DNA from: Legionella nagasakiensis
GTDB taxonomy: Bacteria > Pseudomonadota > Gammaproteobacteria > Legionellales > Legionellaceae
DNA: 51,311 bases
Direction of reading: 5' to 3'
Assembly (NCBI RefSeq): GCF_900639915.1
Contig: NZ_CAAAID010000016.1
Location: 1-51,311 of the forward strand
The translations under genes and the position numbers were made by a program. Positions 8,096-17,425 of the stretch are shown piece by piece. Position 1 is the stretch's first letter, and each line of letters begins with the position of its first letter. The notes beneath the pieces are model-generated. The model was not told the DNA's origin, ran no database searches, and was given only the letters and a program-made list of their open reading frames with translations.

Positions 8096-9403
8096 TTAAT
8101 ATAATAAAACACCTGAAGGGTTATCAAATCCCGTCCCCTTGGAATCCCGGCATGCACTTAAAGTGCCGTCCGTTAAATCAACTAAGCAAATAAATACTTT
8201 ATGCAATAAAGAATTGGGAACATAGGCGCGCGTTCCTTCATCATTAAATCCAATGTTTCCAAACCCATCAAAGCGCCCATCCGTTCTCTCGCAACTACTC
8301 AAAGTCCCCAAATTAGCATCCACTCGACAACGAATAACCCGATTATTGTTATTATTGGTAATGTATGCAAAACGCCCTGAAGGACTTATAGTAATCCCTT
8401 CAGGTCCATTAAATAAATTATCACCATTCGTAGTGATGCATACAGGACTCAGCGTCGCCCCAACAGTATTGCAAACAGAAACCGAATTACCAGTAAAGTT
8501 TGATATATAAGCTAATGTTCCAGTAGCATTAAGCGTCATATCTGATGGCGTGGCAAAATCTGGGCGCACAGCGACATTACACGGCACTTGCAATTCACCT
8601 GTTGCCCCATTAACTTGACAAATAGACACACTATGATCGGCGGCATTCGAAATATAAGCCAACGTTCCGGCGGGATTAAGAACAATTCCATCTGGTCTAT
8701 TGAAAGGACCATTGTTTATGGTTCTGCAATTACTTAATGCCGCCGTTGTACTATTAATATTGCAATATGAAACTGTATTGTTACCAATATTGGCTACATA
8801 TAAAGTAGCTCCATCAGGATTGACTGCAATCGCTTCAGGATTGCCAAACCCATTAAACCCACTTGCTGTGATCGCACAATCTTCCAATGAGCCATCAGCT
8901 GGATTAACCTGGCAAAGAGAAATACTATTACCCTGCCAATTGGTTATATAAGCATGCTGCCCTGCAGGAACCGAAGAAATTGCCAAACCATCATTTTGGC
9001 TTGGTTGAGAACAAAGAAATGGATCCGGACTTGGATTATTTGGTCCTTGAGTTTTACAGACCTCAGGCCCGCCATCAATGCGTGCTGGAATCTGATTGCC
9101 GTTGATCTGCAACGTCAGCAAACAATATTGTCCGGAAACCAGCGTGAACGGGTTTGAACAATAACCATTTCCACTCGTAATTTGCTTTACACCAGTGATT
9201 GATTTTATGGTTAACGTGCGAGTGATGTTTGTCTTATTGGTAACCACATACTGCACCGTCTTAATAAAGTTGATTGGCAATAAAAAAGCCGTTTGCGTCG
9301 TTGGAATGATGGTAAATTTAGGCTGTGTCTCCGCATACGCTCCATTTCCCAAGCAGAGTATGCACAATGCCAGTAATATATTCCTAACGTATCTTCCATT
9401 CAT
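8096..9403 (-). CDS. Secreted YVTN-type beta-propeller protein
   Basis: A 435-aa protein with a signal peptide (cleavage near GNGAYA, residue 24). An N-terminal Ig-like region (to about 110) is followed by about six repeats of the form PxGxxAYISNxxxNSVSxCxV, typical of YVTN/lactonase-like propellers. Each repeat has a paired cysteine pattern (SxCxV and LxxC), suggesting disulfide-stapled blades outside the cytoplasm. Legionella genomes carry several similar proteins. It is last in a three-gene minus-strand operon with two outer-membrane proteins, ten bases after the stop of the one before. Confidence 0.85.
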   Translation of the reverse strand: MNGRYVRNILLALCILCLGNGAYAETQPKFTIIPTTQTAFLLPINFIKTVQYVVTNKTNITRTLTIKSITGVKQITSGNGYCSNPFTLVSGQYCLLTLQINGNQIPARIDGGPEVCKTQGPNNPSPDPFLCSQPSQNDGLAISSVPAGQHAYITNWQGNSISLCQVNPADGSLEDCAITASGFNGFGNPEAIAVNPDGATLYVANIGNNTVSYCNINSTTAALSNCRTINNGPFNRPDGIVLNPAGTLAYISNAADHSVSICQVNGATGELQVPCNVAVRPDFATPSDMTLNATGTLAYISNFTGNSVSVCNTVGATLSPVCITTNGDNLFNGPEGITISPSGRFAYITNNNNNRVIRCRVDANLGTLSSCERTDGRFDGFGNIGFNDEGTRAYVPNSLLHKVFICLVDLTDGTLSACRDSKGTGFDNPSGVLLY

Positions 9404-9412
9404 TTCTTAACC

Positions 9413-10162
9413 TTAGGTAACATAAATTATGGTAAATTGCAGTTGCTGAACGTGCAGATGACTGAGTTTCAATCCTTCATTGAGCGACTGATATGGCGCG
9501 CGGGCCAAATTATTGCGACCCCAATCAGCAAACTCATAACCAATCCCTGCTTGCCAGTGAGGCGACAATGATTTTTGTATGCCGGCTCCAAGGGTATAAC
9601 TAAATGTTGCCTTAGTGTTGTCTCTAAAATTTGGTGCAGGAACTTCTTCGAAAATTTTAGGGGTAATAAAAAAATCATGGGCACGATTAAAACCAACACC
9701 AAGGCTGCCACTGATATAAGGTTGAAGAAAACGTTCTGCAAACCCAATAATCCGACCTTTAAATGCAACTCCAACATGATTGATTTTGTAATTATACGTA
9801 AAGTTATTAAAATCCGGATTGGCATCCTCCCAAATATCGCCGGACAGACCAGCATTTCCTGTGGCATTAATGGCCAGTCCAAATTGTCCAATAAAATTAG
9901 AATTCAGATTTTTCTGCAGCCCTAAAAACAATTCTCCTGTAGCAAAGGAACTAGAGTCTTTATTAGCTGTATACGTTTTTTCAATATCAGGTTGCAAAAA
10001 AAACGTTTGGGTTTCGCCACCATTTGCCCAAGACGGGGCAACACTAAGGCCAATGATTGGCTTCCAATTATTTTGGACCACTTCTGTGCTTATTGTACCC
10101 GCCTTGACATGAATAGAGGGCAAGACACAGCACAAAGCCATTATTTTGCTGATGTTCTTCAT
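9413..10162 (-). CDS. Outer-membrane beta-barrel protein (small porin-like)
   Basis: A 249-aa protein with a signal peptide ending near SIHVKA. Alternating amphipathic strands follow, such as WQAGIGYEFADWG and LQFTIIYVT, with an aromatic-ended last strand. Length and pattern fit an 8-stranded OmpA/OmpW-type barrel. It follows the MOMP-like gene by a few bases and precedes the propeller gene, so the three are probably co-expressed. Its specific role is unknown. Confidence 0.8.
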   Translation of the reverse strand: MKNISKIMALCCVLPSIHVKAGTISTEVVQNNWKPIIGLSVAPSWANGGETQTFFLQPDIEKTYTANKDSSSFATGELFLGLQKNLNSNFIGQFGLAINATGNAGLSGDIWEDANPDFNNFTYNYKINHVGVAFKGRIIGFAERFLQPYISGSLGVGFNRAHDFFITPKIFEEVPAPNFRDNTKATFSYTLGAGIQKSLSPHWQAGIGYEFADWGRNNLARAPYQSLNEGLKLSHLHVQQLQFTIIYVT

Positions 10163-10169
10163 TGTGCGT

Positions 10170-11306
10170 TTAACCCATCATTTTCAGTTTGAAATCAAGA
10201 TAAGGCCCATTTAAACTTAAAGTACTTTGTCTCGTATCTGTTGATTGAATAGCCATGGTTCCCGTTGCAAACTCAGGCGTTGCAACATGATCTCCTACTT
10301 GCACTAATGTTGCAGGACCAACATTGGATATGGCGTTAATATAACTGGCCACACGATAACCTAACTCAACGGTGAGGTTAGATAAAGTCTTGGAAGACCA
10401 TTGATAAGCCAGTCCCAACTTCGCATCAAAAGCAGGGACAACCTGAGTCATGGTAGGAGCATCTACCCATTGCTTACTGACCGGAATTCCAACTTCCGTT
10501 AAACGTCTTGAAGTTGAGGTAAAATGATCACTGGAACGAATGGTTCCAACCGTTAACATACCCTGGGCTTGAGTGACTACACTGAATCCATGTTTCATGT
10601 GATAGCGTGCCTGTAGACCAAAATCAGGCCCAGCACCAAGGTATTTGGAAGTGTTTTTTGTTTGAAATGAATACGTAGGATCTGGTGCCAAGCCATAAGT
10701 GACCGACGTTGGCAATGCGCCAGGAAAATCACTGAATGTGGTAGTGACGGTTTGATTAAGATTAAGAATATTAATTCCACTAAATAGCCTGGCTTGCAAG
10801 GTCCCCTCATCAAAGGTAAATAATCGCCCTATCTGCAACGCAATATTATCAAAATCAATCTTCACTGTACTGCTCGCATGTTTAATGCCGAAAACAGCAG
10901 GCCCTACGTCATAAGGAGGTGCAACGAATTCAACATTTACAAGACTGACAGCTGGATCCGCTTGCTTGGACGCTGAAGTAGAGGTATTTAAATGTAACCA
11001 ATCAATTGATGCATTATAAGGAGAGTTATAAAGGGAATAATCAGCACCAAGCTCGAATGCAGGTGCATAAGGAGGGTTTAGGACCTGATAAGCCCAATCC
11101 TGACTATAGGGCTGAGTATTAAAAACAAACACTGAATATTTTAAATCGTTATTAGTCGGTTGTAGATATAACAGTGACGCGTGTACATCCACTTTTCCCT
11201 TTTCAGATAGGGGGATAGCTTTTTCGCTGGACTTTGCAAAAGAACTTGAAGAACTGAAACCTAAAAAAAGACTCACTAAACAGAAAGATAACGCTCGATA
11301 CTTCAT
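10170..11306 (-). CDS. Legionella major-outer-membrane-type protein
   Basis: A 378-aa predicted outer-membrane barrel resembling the Legionella OMP family (Pfam Legionella_OMP). The start at 11306 (MKYRALSFC) is chosen because AGGAG lies ten bases upstream and a signal peptide with cleavage near SSSFA follows directly; the longer frame to 11354 would bury it. Family features seen are the VDVHASLLYLQPTNNDLKY opening strand, FELGADYSL, WLHLNTSTS, and a tight final strand GPYLDFKLKMMG. It is first in the operon and the strongest lineage marker in the window. Confidence 0.85.
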   Translation of the reverse strand: MKYRALSFCLVSLFLGFSSSSSFAKSSEKAIPLSEKGKVDVHASLLYLQPTNNDLKYSVFVFNTQPYSQDWAYQVLNPPYAPAFELGADYSLYNSPYNASIDWLHLNTSTSASKQADPAVSLVNVEFVAPPYDVGPAVFGIKHASSTVKIDFDNIALQIGRLFTFDEGTLQARLFSGINILNLNQTVTTTFSDFPGALPTSVTYGLAPDPTYSFQTKNTSKYLGAGPDFGLQARYHMKHGFSVVTQAQGMLTVGTIRSSDHFTSTSRRLTEVGIPVSKQWVDAPTMTQVVPAFDAKLGLAYQWSSKTLSNLTVELGYRVASYINAISNVGPATLVQVGDHVATPEFATGTMAIQSTDTRQSTLSLNGPYLDFKLKMMG

Positions 11307-11369
11307 AAATCTTGATCTCCTATCAAAGCAGGAACATTCCACTGTGGTACTCATCGATTCAACAATCAG

Positions 11370-11394
11370 GCGTTTTTAAAAACGCAAATTGCGT
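11370..11394. promoter_or_regulatory. Overlapping palindromes upstream of the envelope operon
   Basis: A perfect 16-bp palindrome GCGTTTTTAAAAACGC (11370-11385) overlaps an odd-centred palindrome ACGCAAATTGCGT (11382-11394). It lies about 65-90 bases before the MOMP-like start codon. It could be an operator pair; a start site for transcription is not clear. Confidence 0.35.
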
Positions 11395-12136
11395 CGGCGA
11401 TAATACTAATTCATTTAATACGGATTTAGCAAAAAATTTTTTAAAGTCTGGTAAATTGGATTTTTAGTATCTTACTTCAGCAGCCGTAGGGTTCATAAGG
11501 GAAAACATGACACAGCTTTATACACCAGAAGAAATGCTTCTTCTTCGCCGCCAGCAATAGGCTAAGACATTGTTTTTATAGCATGTTCTTTTATAAGGGA
11601 TTTATCATGTTTGGAAGGCAAAAAAAGAATAGATTATAGAGGAAATTCTTGCTGCAGTTCTTAGGTTTAAGTGGATGTCTCTTGTTGTATTTTAGGCTTC
11701 TTAACTTAGATTAAGCTTGCACACCATACTAACAATCTGACTTCCTATACTAGGCTTGTTAGCTGAGCAAGAATTTCACTCTATGGTTATTATATTACGC
11801 CAAAGACGATTGGAGAACAAGACGCTCATGGACGTTAAAGTGTTAAATTTTCGAAAAATCAAAAAGCAGTTATTTGTACACCAATATAGGTTCTGGACAA
11901 ATCATTGACAGTCCAACCATACCTATGACATTATTATTTAGCATTAACTATTTTTATGCATTCACTTTGAGAGAATAATGTTGTTAAAGGACATGGTTTT
12001 TTTCCGCACATTCCTTCTAGGCACCCTCCTTCTCCGCTGATGGCGGAGTATATCTATTCACACATTTTTTTCATCACCCAGTAAAAATCAAATTCGATGA
12101 TCTGGAGTATTTTCTAATTATTTTCTTGAGAAAATT
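11395..12136. other. Long intergenic region without a supported gene
   Basis: No convincing coding region is present. A 17-codon frame at 11507-11560 (MTQLYTPEEMLLLRRQQ) has a start but ends at once and may be the stub of a decayed gene. A hairpin CTCCGC / GCGGAG at 12032-12048 has no T run directly after it. The region presumably holds the promoters of the divergent envelope operon and MFS gene, but no strong -35/-10 pair was found. Confidence 0.4.
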
Positions 12137-13378
12137 ATGGTTATTTCACAAAGTATTGCATGGTTTGTATGGTTGATTGCGTCTCTTTTCTATGCTTATC
12201 AGTACCTATTAAGAGTGATGCCTAATATAATGCTGGTGGATATTATGCAGCAATTCAACATAGACGCGGCTGTTTTTGGGCAATTTTCCGGCATTTATTA
12301 TATTGGCTATTCCTTAATGCACTTACCTATCGGCATCATGCTCGACCGTTACGGCCCAAGAAAAGTCATGACTGGCTGTATTTTGCTTACCGTCATTGGT
12401 CTATTACCCATTATCTTTGCAAAACAGTGGCTGTATCCAATCCTAGGTCGTGCATTGATTGGCATAGGCTCTTCGGCGGCAATCCTTGGGGTATTCAAAA
12501 TCATACGAATGACATTCACTGAACAGCGATTCACAAGAATGCTAAGCTTTTCGGTCACCATTGGCCTTGCCGGCGCTATTTATGGCGGAGGCCCTGTCAG
12601 TTATATGTGTGCTATTTGGGGTTACAAGACGGTGGTACAACTCTTTGCTGTCGTAGGCCTGGTGCTTGCCTGCATCACTTATTTTATTGTTCCTGATATT
12701 AAGTCAAATCACAAAGCAACGATTTTTGCTGATGTAAAAGCGGTTTTTACTAACCGCAGCGTGATGTTGGTTTGTTTCTCAGCAGGCATGATGGTGGGGC
12801 CTCTCGAGGGTTTTGCGGATGTATGGGGTTCGCAATTTTTAAAACATGTGTATGGCTTTGAAGCATCAACAGCGAACTACCTTCCTTCGATCATTTTTGT
12901 TGGTATGTGTTTTGGTGCACCTGTTTTAAGCCTTATTGCCGAAAAAACGGGTTATTATTTGGGAACCATTATTGGTGCTGCCAGTGCAATGTTCATCATT
13001 TTTACTTTATTAATCACAGGAGGATTGACAATCAACTGCATCGTCATCGATTTCATTCTCGTTGGTATTGGCTGTTCTTACCAAATTTTAGCCATTTATA
13101 AAGCATCGACCTACGTTTCAGAAAATATGGCAGGTCTCACCACCGCCGTTGCCAACATGATCATCATGAGCTTTGGTTATGCATTCCACAGTGTCATTGG
13201 GTTTATCATTCATACTTATGGCGGCCCCAGTGCAAGTCATTCCTTTGCTTATGGAATAAGCGTTATCCCCATTACTTTATTGCTGGGGATGATGGGTTTT
13301 CTCATTTTAGGTTTTCTAGATAAAACCATGTTCAGAACATTAACAGTTCATGTGAATAAACCTGCTGCTGTAGATTGA
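12137..13378 (+). CDS. MFS transporter
   Basis: A 413-aa inner-membrane protein with about twelve hydrophobic segments. The MFS motif A-like MLDRYGPRK follows the second segment, and GRALIGIGSSAA lies in the fourth. It is a proton-coupled or facilitated carrier of a small solute; the substrate cannot be told from sequence. Legionella has many MFS proteins of this size, including the Pht amino-acid carriers, but no Pht signature was recognised. The ribosome site is weak (GAG eight bases upstream). Confidence 0.85.
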   Translation: MVISQSIAWFVWLIASLFYAYQYLLRVMPNIMLVDIMQQFNIDAAVFGQFSGIYYIGYSLMHLPIGIMLDRYGPRKVMTGCILLTVIGLLPIIFAKQWLYPILGRALIGIGSSAAILGVFKIIRMTFTEQRFTRMLSFSVTIGLAGAIYGGGPVSYMCAIWGYKTVVQLFAVVGLVLACITYFIVPDIKSNHKATIFADVKAVFTNRSVMLVCFSAGMMVGPLEGFADVWGSQFLKHVYGFEASTANYLPSIIFVGMCFGAPVLSLIAEKTGYYLGTIIGAASAMFIIFTLLITGGLTINCIVIDFILVGIGCSYQILAIYKASTYVSENMAGLTTAVANMIIMSFGYAFHSVIGFIIHTYGGPSASHSFAYGISVIPITLLLGMMGFLILGFLDKTMFRTLTVHVNKPAAVD

Positions 13379-13456
13379 GCGTATTACGGCATGCGTTGTA
13401 CAGCTATATTATTTAGCGCCAAGCTATAAAACTTCAATTCAAGAATGGAGGATAAA

Positions 13457-13870
13457 ATGTCATTTGAAAATAAATTAGTCGCGATCATAAATAAAGACAT
13501 TGAAATAGGCACCGCTATGAACGCTATTGCTCATATGACAATCGGACTTGGTGCTCAGCTCAATGCTGAGATTCTACGCTTGAATGATTATCAGGATAAA
13601 AACGGTAATATTTATCCTAATATCTCTCAAATGCCTTTTATTATTTTAAAAGGAAAATCAGGAGAAATCAGGAAAGCGCTCCACAATGCCAAAGAACTGA
13701 ACATTAAACACGGTATATTTACTAATACCATGACAGGAGGAACTTACCGCGAACAACTCGAGACGACGTTCGTCACTCCGGAAGAACAGCTGATTTATTA
13801 TGGAGCAGTGCTATTTGGTGAATGGAATCTTATCAGCCAAATCACCAAGAAATTTTCGCTGTATAAATAA
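13457..13870 (+). CDS. DUF2000 family protein
   Basis: A 137-aa soluble protein with the DUF2000 pattern (PTH2-like fold): KLVAIINKDIEIGTAMNAIAHMTIGLG near the start, FIILKGKSGEIRKAL, and VTPEEQLIYYGAVLFGE. The ATG at 13457 follows GGAGG by five bases; the ATG at 13445 overlaps that site and is rejected. The biochemical role of the family is not known. It is the last intact gene before the flagellar locus. Confidence 0.8.
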   Translation: MSFENKLVAIINKDIEIGTAMNAIAHMTIGLGAQLNAEILRLNDYQDKNGNIYPNISQMPFIILKGKSGEIRKALHNAKELNIKHGIFTNTMTGGTYREQLETTFVTPEEQLIYYGAVLFGEWNLISQITKKFSLYK

Positions 13871-13911
13871 CGGGGAACTCTCATCATTTTTGAACAATCG
13901 GTTGGGAGGAA

Positions 13912-14250
13912 TTAGAGATGTTTGGTGCATCCGGATTTTTGCAAATCATCGGAGGTTGCATGGATCGCGTTTCTCCTGATTTTGATTTTTGTTTTAATCA
14001 TGAGATAAACCCCTGGCAGTATAAATAAGGTAAACAGTGTTCCCCACATAAACCACTAATTAAGATCATCCCTATTGCATGGCGCGATTCTGTACCTGCG
14101 TCATGCGATAAAACAAGAGGGATAGCACCAAACACCATAGCCCCGATGGTCATCAGCGCACTGGCCTCAACCGCAACACCACTGCTTTCTCCATTGCCTC
14201 GGCGAAGGAAGTGCCCTTCTGATGAAGCTGATTTGCAAATTCAACAATCA
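13912..14250 (-). pseudogene. Decayed C-terminal fragment of an RND efflux pump (AcrB/MexB-like)
   Basis: On the minus strand the order of an RND pump tail can be read across frame changes. It shows IVEFANQLHQKGTSFAEAMEKAV, then ALMTIGAMVFGAIPLVLSHD, AGTESRHAIGMILISGLCG and TLFTLFILPGVYLM, ending at a stop at 13912-13914. This matches the last transmembrane block of AcrB-type transporters. The upstream 800-plus residues are absent and the frame is broken, so it is a remnant. It lies exactly between the accessory region and the flagellar locus. Confidence 0.8.
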
Positions 14251-14398
14251 TCCAATATCCACGGCGAAGTACTGCCCTTGACCGTTAAATGGTAAACAAC
14301 GTCATCTTTTTCAAAAATCAACAATAACAGATAACAAGACCAAATATTTTTATTTAAAATCAAATGATTAAACAAAATAAAACCCATGAATCACCAAG

Positions 14399-14416
14399 TT
14401 GGCATAACTATTGCTT
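14399..14416 (+). promoter_or_regulatory. Sigma-54 promoter of the fliE operon
   Basis: TTGGCATAACTATTGCTT has the -24 GG (14401-14402) and -12 GC (14413-14414) with the exact 10-base separation of sigma-54 promoters. Transcription should start near 14426, about 57 bases before fliE. It would need RpoN plus a bacterial enhancer-binding protein such as the one at 27431. Confidence 0.85.
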
Positions 14417-14482
14417 GTTCTAGAGAGAAAAAGCGGACAAATGAAATGTCCATGTTGTTAGCTTAAATGGAAAGAAAAAATC

Positions 14483-14845
14483 ATGAGTATGACGAGTTCA
14501 CCGATATCAAGAGCAGAAATTTCTGAAACCCTTGAAAAAATTAGAGCGCTCTCAAGCCAGAATAAGGCTTTGAACGCTAAAAGCGTTGCTGAAGCTACGG
14601 CCGGTACAGAAGAAGCGCAATTTAATCAAGTCCTATCTGTGGCAAAGAACTCTCTATCAGACATTAACAACCTGCAACATCAAACGGAATTACTAAAAAC
14701 GGCCTATATTTCCGGCGATGCAAATGTATCCGTGTCTGAAGTCATGGCGGCAAAAATGAAATCAAGCATTGCTTTTGAAGGCTTGCTCGTTGTCCGGAAT
14801 AAATTATTAGATGCGTATAAAGAAATTATGAATATGCCAATTTGA
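14483..14845 (+). CDS. fliE: Flagellar hook-basal body protein FliE
   Basis: A 120-aa export substrate that joins the MS ring to the proximal rod. The conserved C-terminal half is seen: VSVSEVMAAKMKSSIAFEGLLVVRNKLLDAYKEIMNMPI. It has the expected length and opens the fliEFGHIJ block directly downstream of the sigma-54 promoter. No N-terminal signal is present, as expected for a type III substrate. Confidence 0.92.
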   Translation: MSMTSSPISRAEISETLEKIRALSSQNKALNAKSVAEATAGTEEAQFNQVLSVAKNSLSDINNLQHQTELLKTAYISGDANVSVSEVMAAKMKSSIAFEGLLVVRNKLLDAYKEIMNMPI

Positions 14846-14862
14846 TAGCAAGGTGATTGAGC

Positions 14863-16422
14863 ATGGAAAAAAAATTTGAAAGCATCCTTGAAACCATTAA
14901 ATCTCTGTTTGAATTTAACCTGACGCGCCGTTTATTCTTTTTAGCCGGTATCGCAATCAGCGTCACAATTGGTTTTAGCATGTATCAATGGATACAAGAG
15001 CCTATTTATCGCCCATTAAATTATCGAGTCAACGATCAAAATTTCGCTTCCATCATTGAGGTGTTAGAAAAATCATCCATAAAATATAAAGTAAATGACA
15101 TCAATGGAACCATTTCCGTCCCGGCAAAGGATATTAATCTCGCTAAAATAAGACTATCTTCCGCAGGTATTGCGAAAGAAGATGGTTTTACCTTCTCATT
15201 TTTAAATGAGAAAAATAAATTTGGCTCCAGTAATTTCATAGACAATGCCCGCTACATTCGGGCTCTGGAAGCCGATTTGGCAAAAACAATCAGTTCCATT
15301 CAAGGCATTTCAAATGCCAAAGTACACATCGCCGTGCCCCAAAATAATATCTTTGCTAACAATCACGCGAAAACGACCGCCTCTATTATTATTAATCTAG
15401 CCCCCGGTTATGAAGAAGATAAAGAAAAAATCAGAGCCATCATTCAACTCGTCGCGGCCAGTGTTCCAAGTCTTGATCCCAAAGATGTTTCAATCACCGA
15501 TCAATACGGCCATTACTTGTCTTCAATGTCTGACCAAGACTCCATGCTAAACCAAGAACATCTTAACTATCAAAATAATCTACAACGCTATTATGAAAAG
15601 CGAATCCAGTCTTTAATTTACCCAATGGTGGGCGAGAATAAAGCCAGTATTAGTGTCAATACAGAAATTGATTTTACACAAAAAGAAGAATCTAAAGAAG
15701 AATATGATCCTGAACATACGCCGCTGCGCAGTGAACAATCAGTAATGGAGCAAAACTCATCTACCGGTGCTGCAGGCGTTCCTGGTGCCCTATCCAATCA
15801 AGCGCCCAACAATAATAATAACGCCCAGAATCCTGCCGGACAACAGACAGGACAAAGTCGTAATGAACTTATAAAAAATTACGAGGTCAGCAAATCAACG
15901 CACTATGTCAAGGCAACCTCGCCTAAAATTAAACGAATCTCTGTCGCCGTCGTTCTTGACAATGAAATGGTTTATGATGAAGACGCTAAAAAGACGATCA
16001 GTAAACCACTTGATGAAGAAAAAATAAAGAAAATCACTGAATTAGTTAAATCGGCAGTGGGTTATCATGAGGAGAGGGGCGATACAGTGACGGTCATTAA
16101 CAGCGGTTTTATCATTAAGCAACCCGTTTCTGAAAGCCGCGCTTGGTTCTGGGAAGAGCCTTGGTTTTGGGATTTATTTAAAAAATTATCTGGCATCATT
16201 TTAGGCTTTACCTTCTTATTTATCCTCTATCGCAAATTTTCCTCAGAATTAGTAAAGAATAAAAATCAGGGAACAAATCTCACCGATCCTAATGCTAAAA
16301 ATTTTTCCATCACCCCCGAAATGCTTAAATTAAAAAACCAGCAGTTGCAAATTTTACAAGACATGGTCGACAAAGATCCGAATAAAGTCGTTGGAGTTAT
16401 AAAAAAATGGATAGCCAAGTAA
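14863..16422 (+). CDS. fliF: Flagellar MS-ring protein FliF
   Basis: A 519-aa inner-membrane ring protein on which the basal body is built. The ATG at 14863 is chosen because AAGGTGA lies at 14850-14856; the earlier TTG touches it. The N-terminal transmembrane segment is around residues 24-42, followed by the YscJ-like ring domains (VPAKDINLAKIRLSSAGI, TKNAKV-like SNAKVHIAVPQ). There is an Asn/Gly-rich linker near 300-325 and a second membrane segment near residues 435-450. The C-terminus contacts FliG. Confidence 0.95.
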   Translation: MEKKFESILETIKSLFEFNLTRRLFFLAGIAISVTIGFSMYQWIQEPIYRPLNYRVNDQNFASIIEVLEKSSIKYKVNDINGTISVPAKDINLAKIRLSSAGIAKEDGFTFSFLNEKNKFGSSNFIDNARYIRALEADLAKTISSIQGISNAKVHIAVPQNNIFANNHAKTTASIIINLAPGYEEDKEKIRAIIQLVAASVPSLDPKDVSITDQYGHYLSSMSDQDSMLNQEHLNYQNNLQRYYEKRIQSLIYPMVGENKASISVNTEIDFTQKEESKEEYDPEHTPLRSEQSVMEQNSSTGAAGVPGALSNQAPNNNNNAQNPAGQQTGQSRNELIKNYEVSKSTHYVKATSPKIKRISVAVVLDNEMVYDEDAKKTISKPLDEEKIKKITELVKSAVGYHEERGDTVTVINSGFIIKQPVSESRAWFWEEPWFWDLFKKLSGIILGFTFLFILYRKFSSELVKNKNQGTNLTDPNAKNFSITPEMLKLKNQQLQILQDMVDKDPNKVVGVIKKWIAK

Positions 16423-16423
16423 C

Positions 16424-17416
16424 ATGGATAAGCTAAAGAATGCCGCCATTATCCTTTTAGGAATGGGCGAAAAATGTGCGGCCGACATTTTAAAAAATCT
16501 GACGCAAAAGGAAGTCGAATCAATCATTGAAATCATGAATAATATCGGTGAAATTTCAGAATATGATGTGATTAAAGCCTTAAATGAATTTTTTAATGAT
16601 ACCAAAAAAACCACTGGAATTAACGTTACTTCCGGAACCTACATCCGCAATACGTTAGTATCGGCCGTAGGTTCGGACCGCGCCGCCTCCCTGATTGAGG
16701 GAACGCCCAACGCCGAAGGGTTAAAAGGATTCGAATTGCTCAAATGGCAACCCTTATACTTAATTGTCGATGCTTTAGAAGAAGAACATCCACAAATCAT
16801 TACCGTTATTTTAATGTGCATGGACAGCGAGAAAGCCGCTGAAATTCTGAAATGGTTACCAAAAGATCTAAGCAAAAATGTCATCAAACGTATGACCAAT
16901 CTAAGTCCAGTATCTCATTATGCCATGAATACACTTTCAGACTATTTAGAAGAACAGTTTACCTCCTCTGAAAAATACAAACGGATTACTTCCGATGGCA
17001 TCAATATGGCTGCCAATATTATCTCTTATCTGGATAGCGACATTGAACATGAAATCATGTCGTATTTAACGGAAGAAAACAAAGACGTCTATGAAAAATT
17101 ACAAGGAAAGCTGTTTCCATTTGAAAAATTGGCAAAAATGGATACAAAAAGTTTACAACTCCTGCTTTCTGAAGTCCCGCAAGAAGATTTGGTCTTGGCG
17201 TTGAAGGGTGCAGATAATGAATTAAGAAACGTATTTTTTAAAAATATATCAGCAAAAACCGTTGATCTTATAAAAGATGATTTAGAAGCCAGTGGTCCCG
17301 TAAAAATAGAAGATGTCCTTGCGGCACAGAAAAGAATGATTGAGCTGGCGAAACAATTAAGTGACGAGGAAAAAATCGTACTGCCCAGTGCAAAAACTAA
17401 AAACACCATCTTATAA
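16424..17416 (+). CDS. fliG: Flagellar motor switch protein FliG
   Basis: A 330-aa rotor protein transmitting torque from MotA and switching direction. The N-terminal FliF-binding domain, the middle FliM-binding domain (EEHPQIITVILM, EKAAEILKWLP) and the C-terminal torque helix with alternating charges (LKGADNELRNVFFKNIS, KDDLEASGPVKIEDVLAAQ) are all visible at family length. It starts one base after the fliF stop. Confidence 0.95.
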   Translation: MDKLKNAAIILLGMGEKCAADILKNLTQKEVESIIEIMNNIGEISEYDVIKALNEFFNDTKKTTGINVTSGTYIRNTLVSAVGSDRAASLIEGTPNAEGLKGFELLKWQPLYLIVDALEEEHPQIITVILMCMDSEKAAEILKWLPKDLSKNVIKRMTNLSPVSHYAMNTLSDYLEEQFTSSEKYKRITSDGINMAANIISYLDSDIEHEIMSYLTEENKDVYEKLQGKLFPFEKLAKMDTKSLQLLLSEVPQEDLVLALKGADNELRNVFFKNISAKTVDLIKDDLEASGPVKIEDVLAAQKRMIELAKQLSDEEKIVLPSAKTKNTIL

Positions 17417-17425
17417 GGTTAAAAC

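Noticed and set aside
13918-14028. A 36-codon open frame with a GGGAGG site upstream
   Set aside because: It is antisense to the readable RND-pump remnant on the minus strand, so its openness is explained by that former gene.
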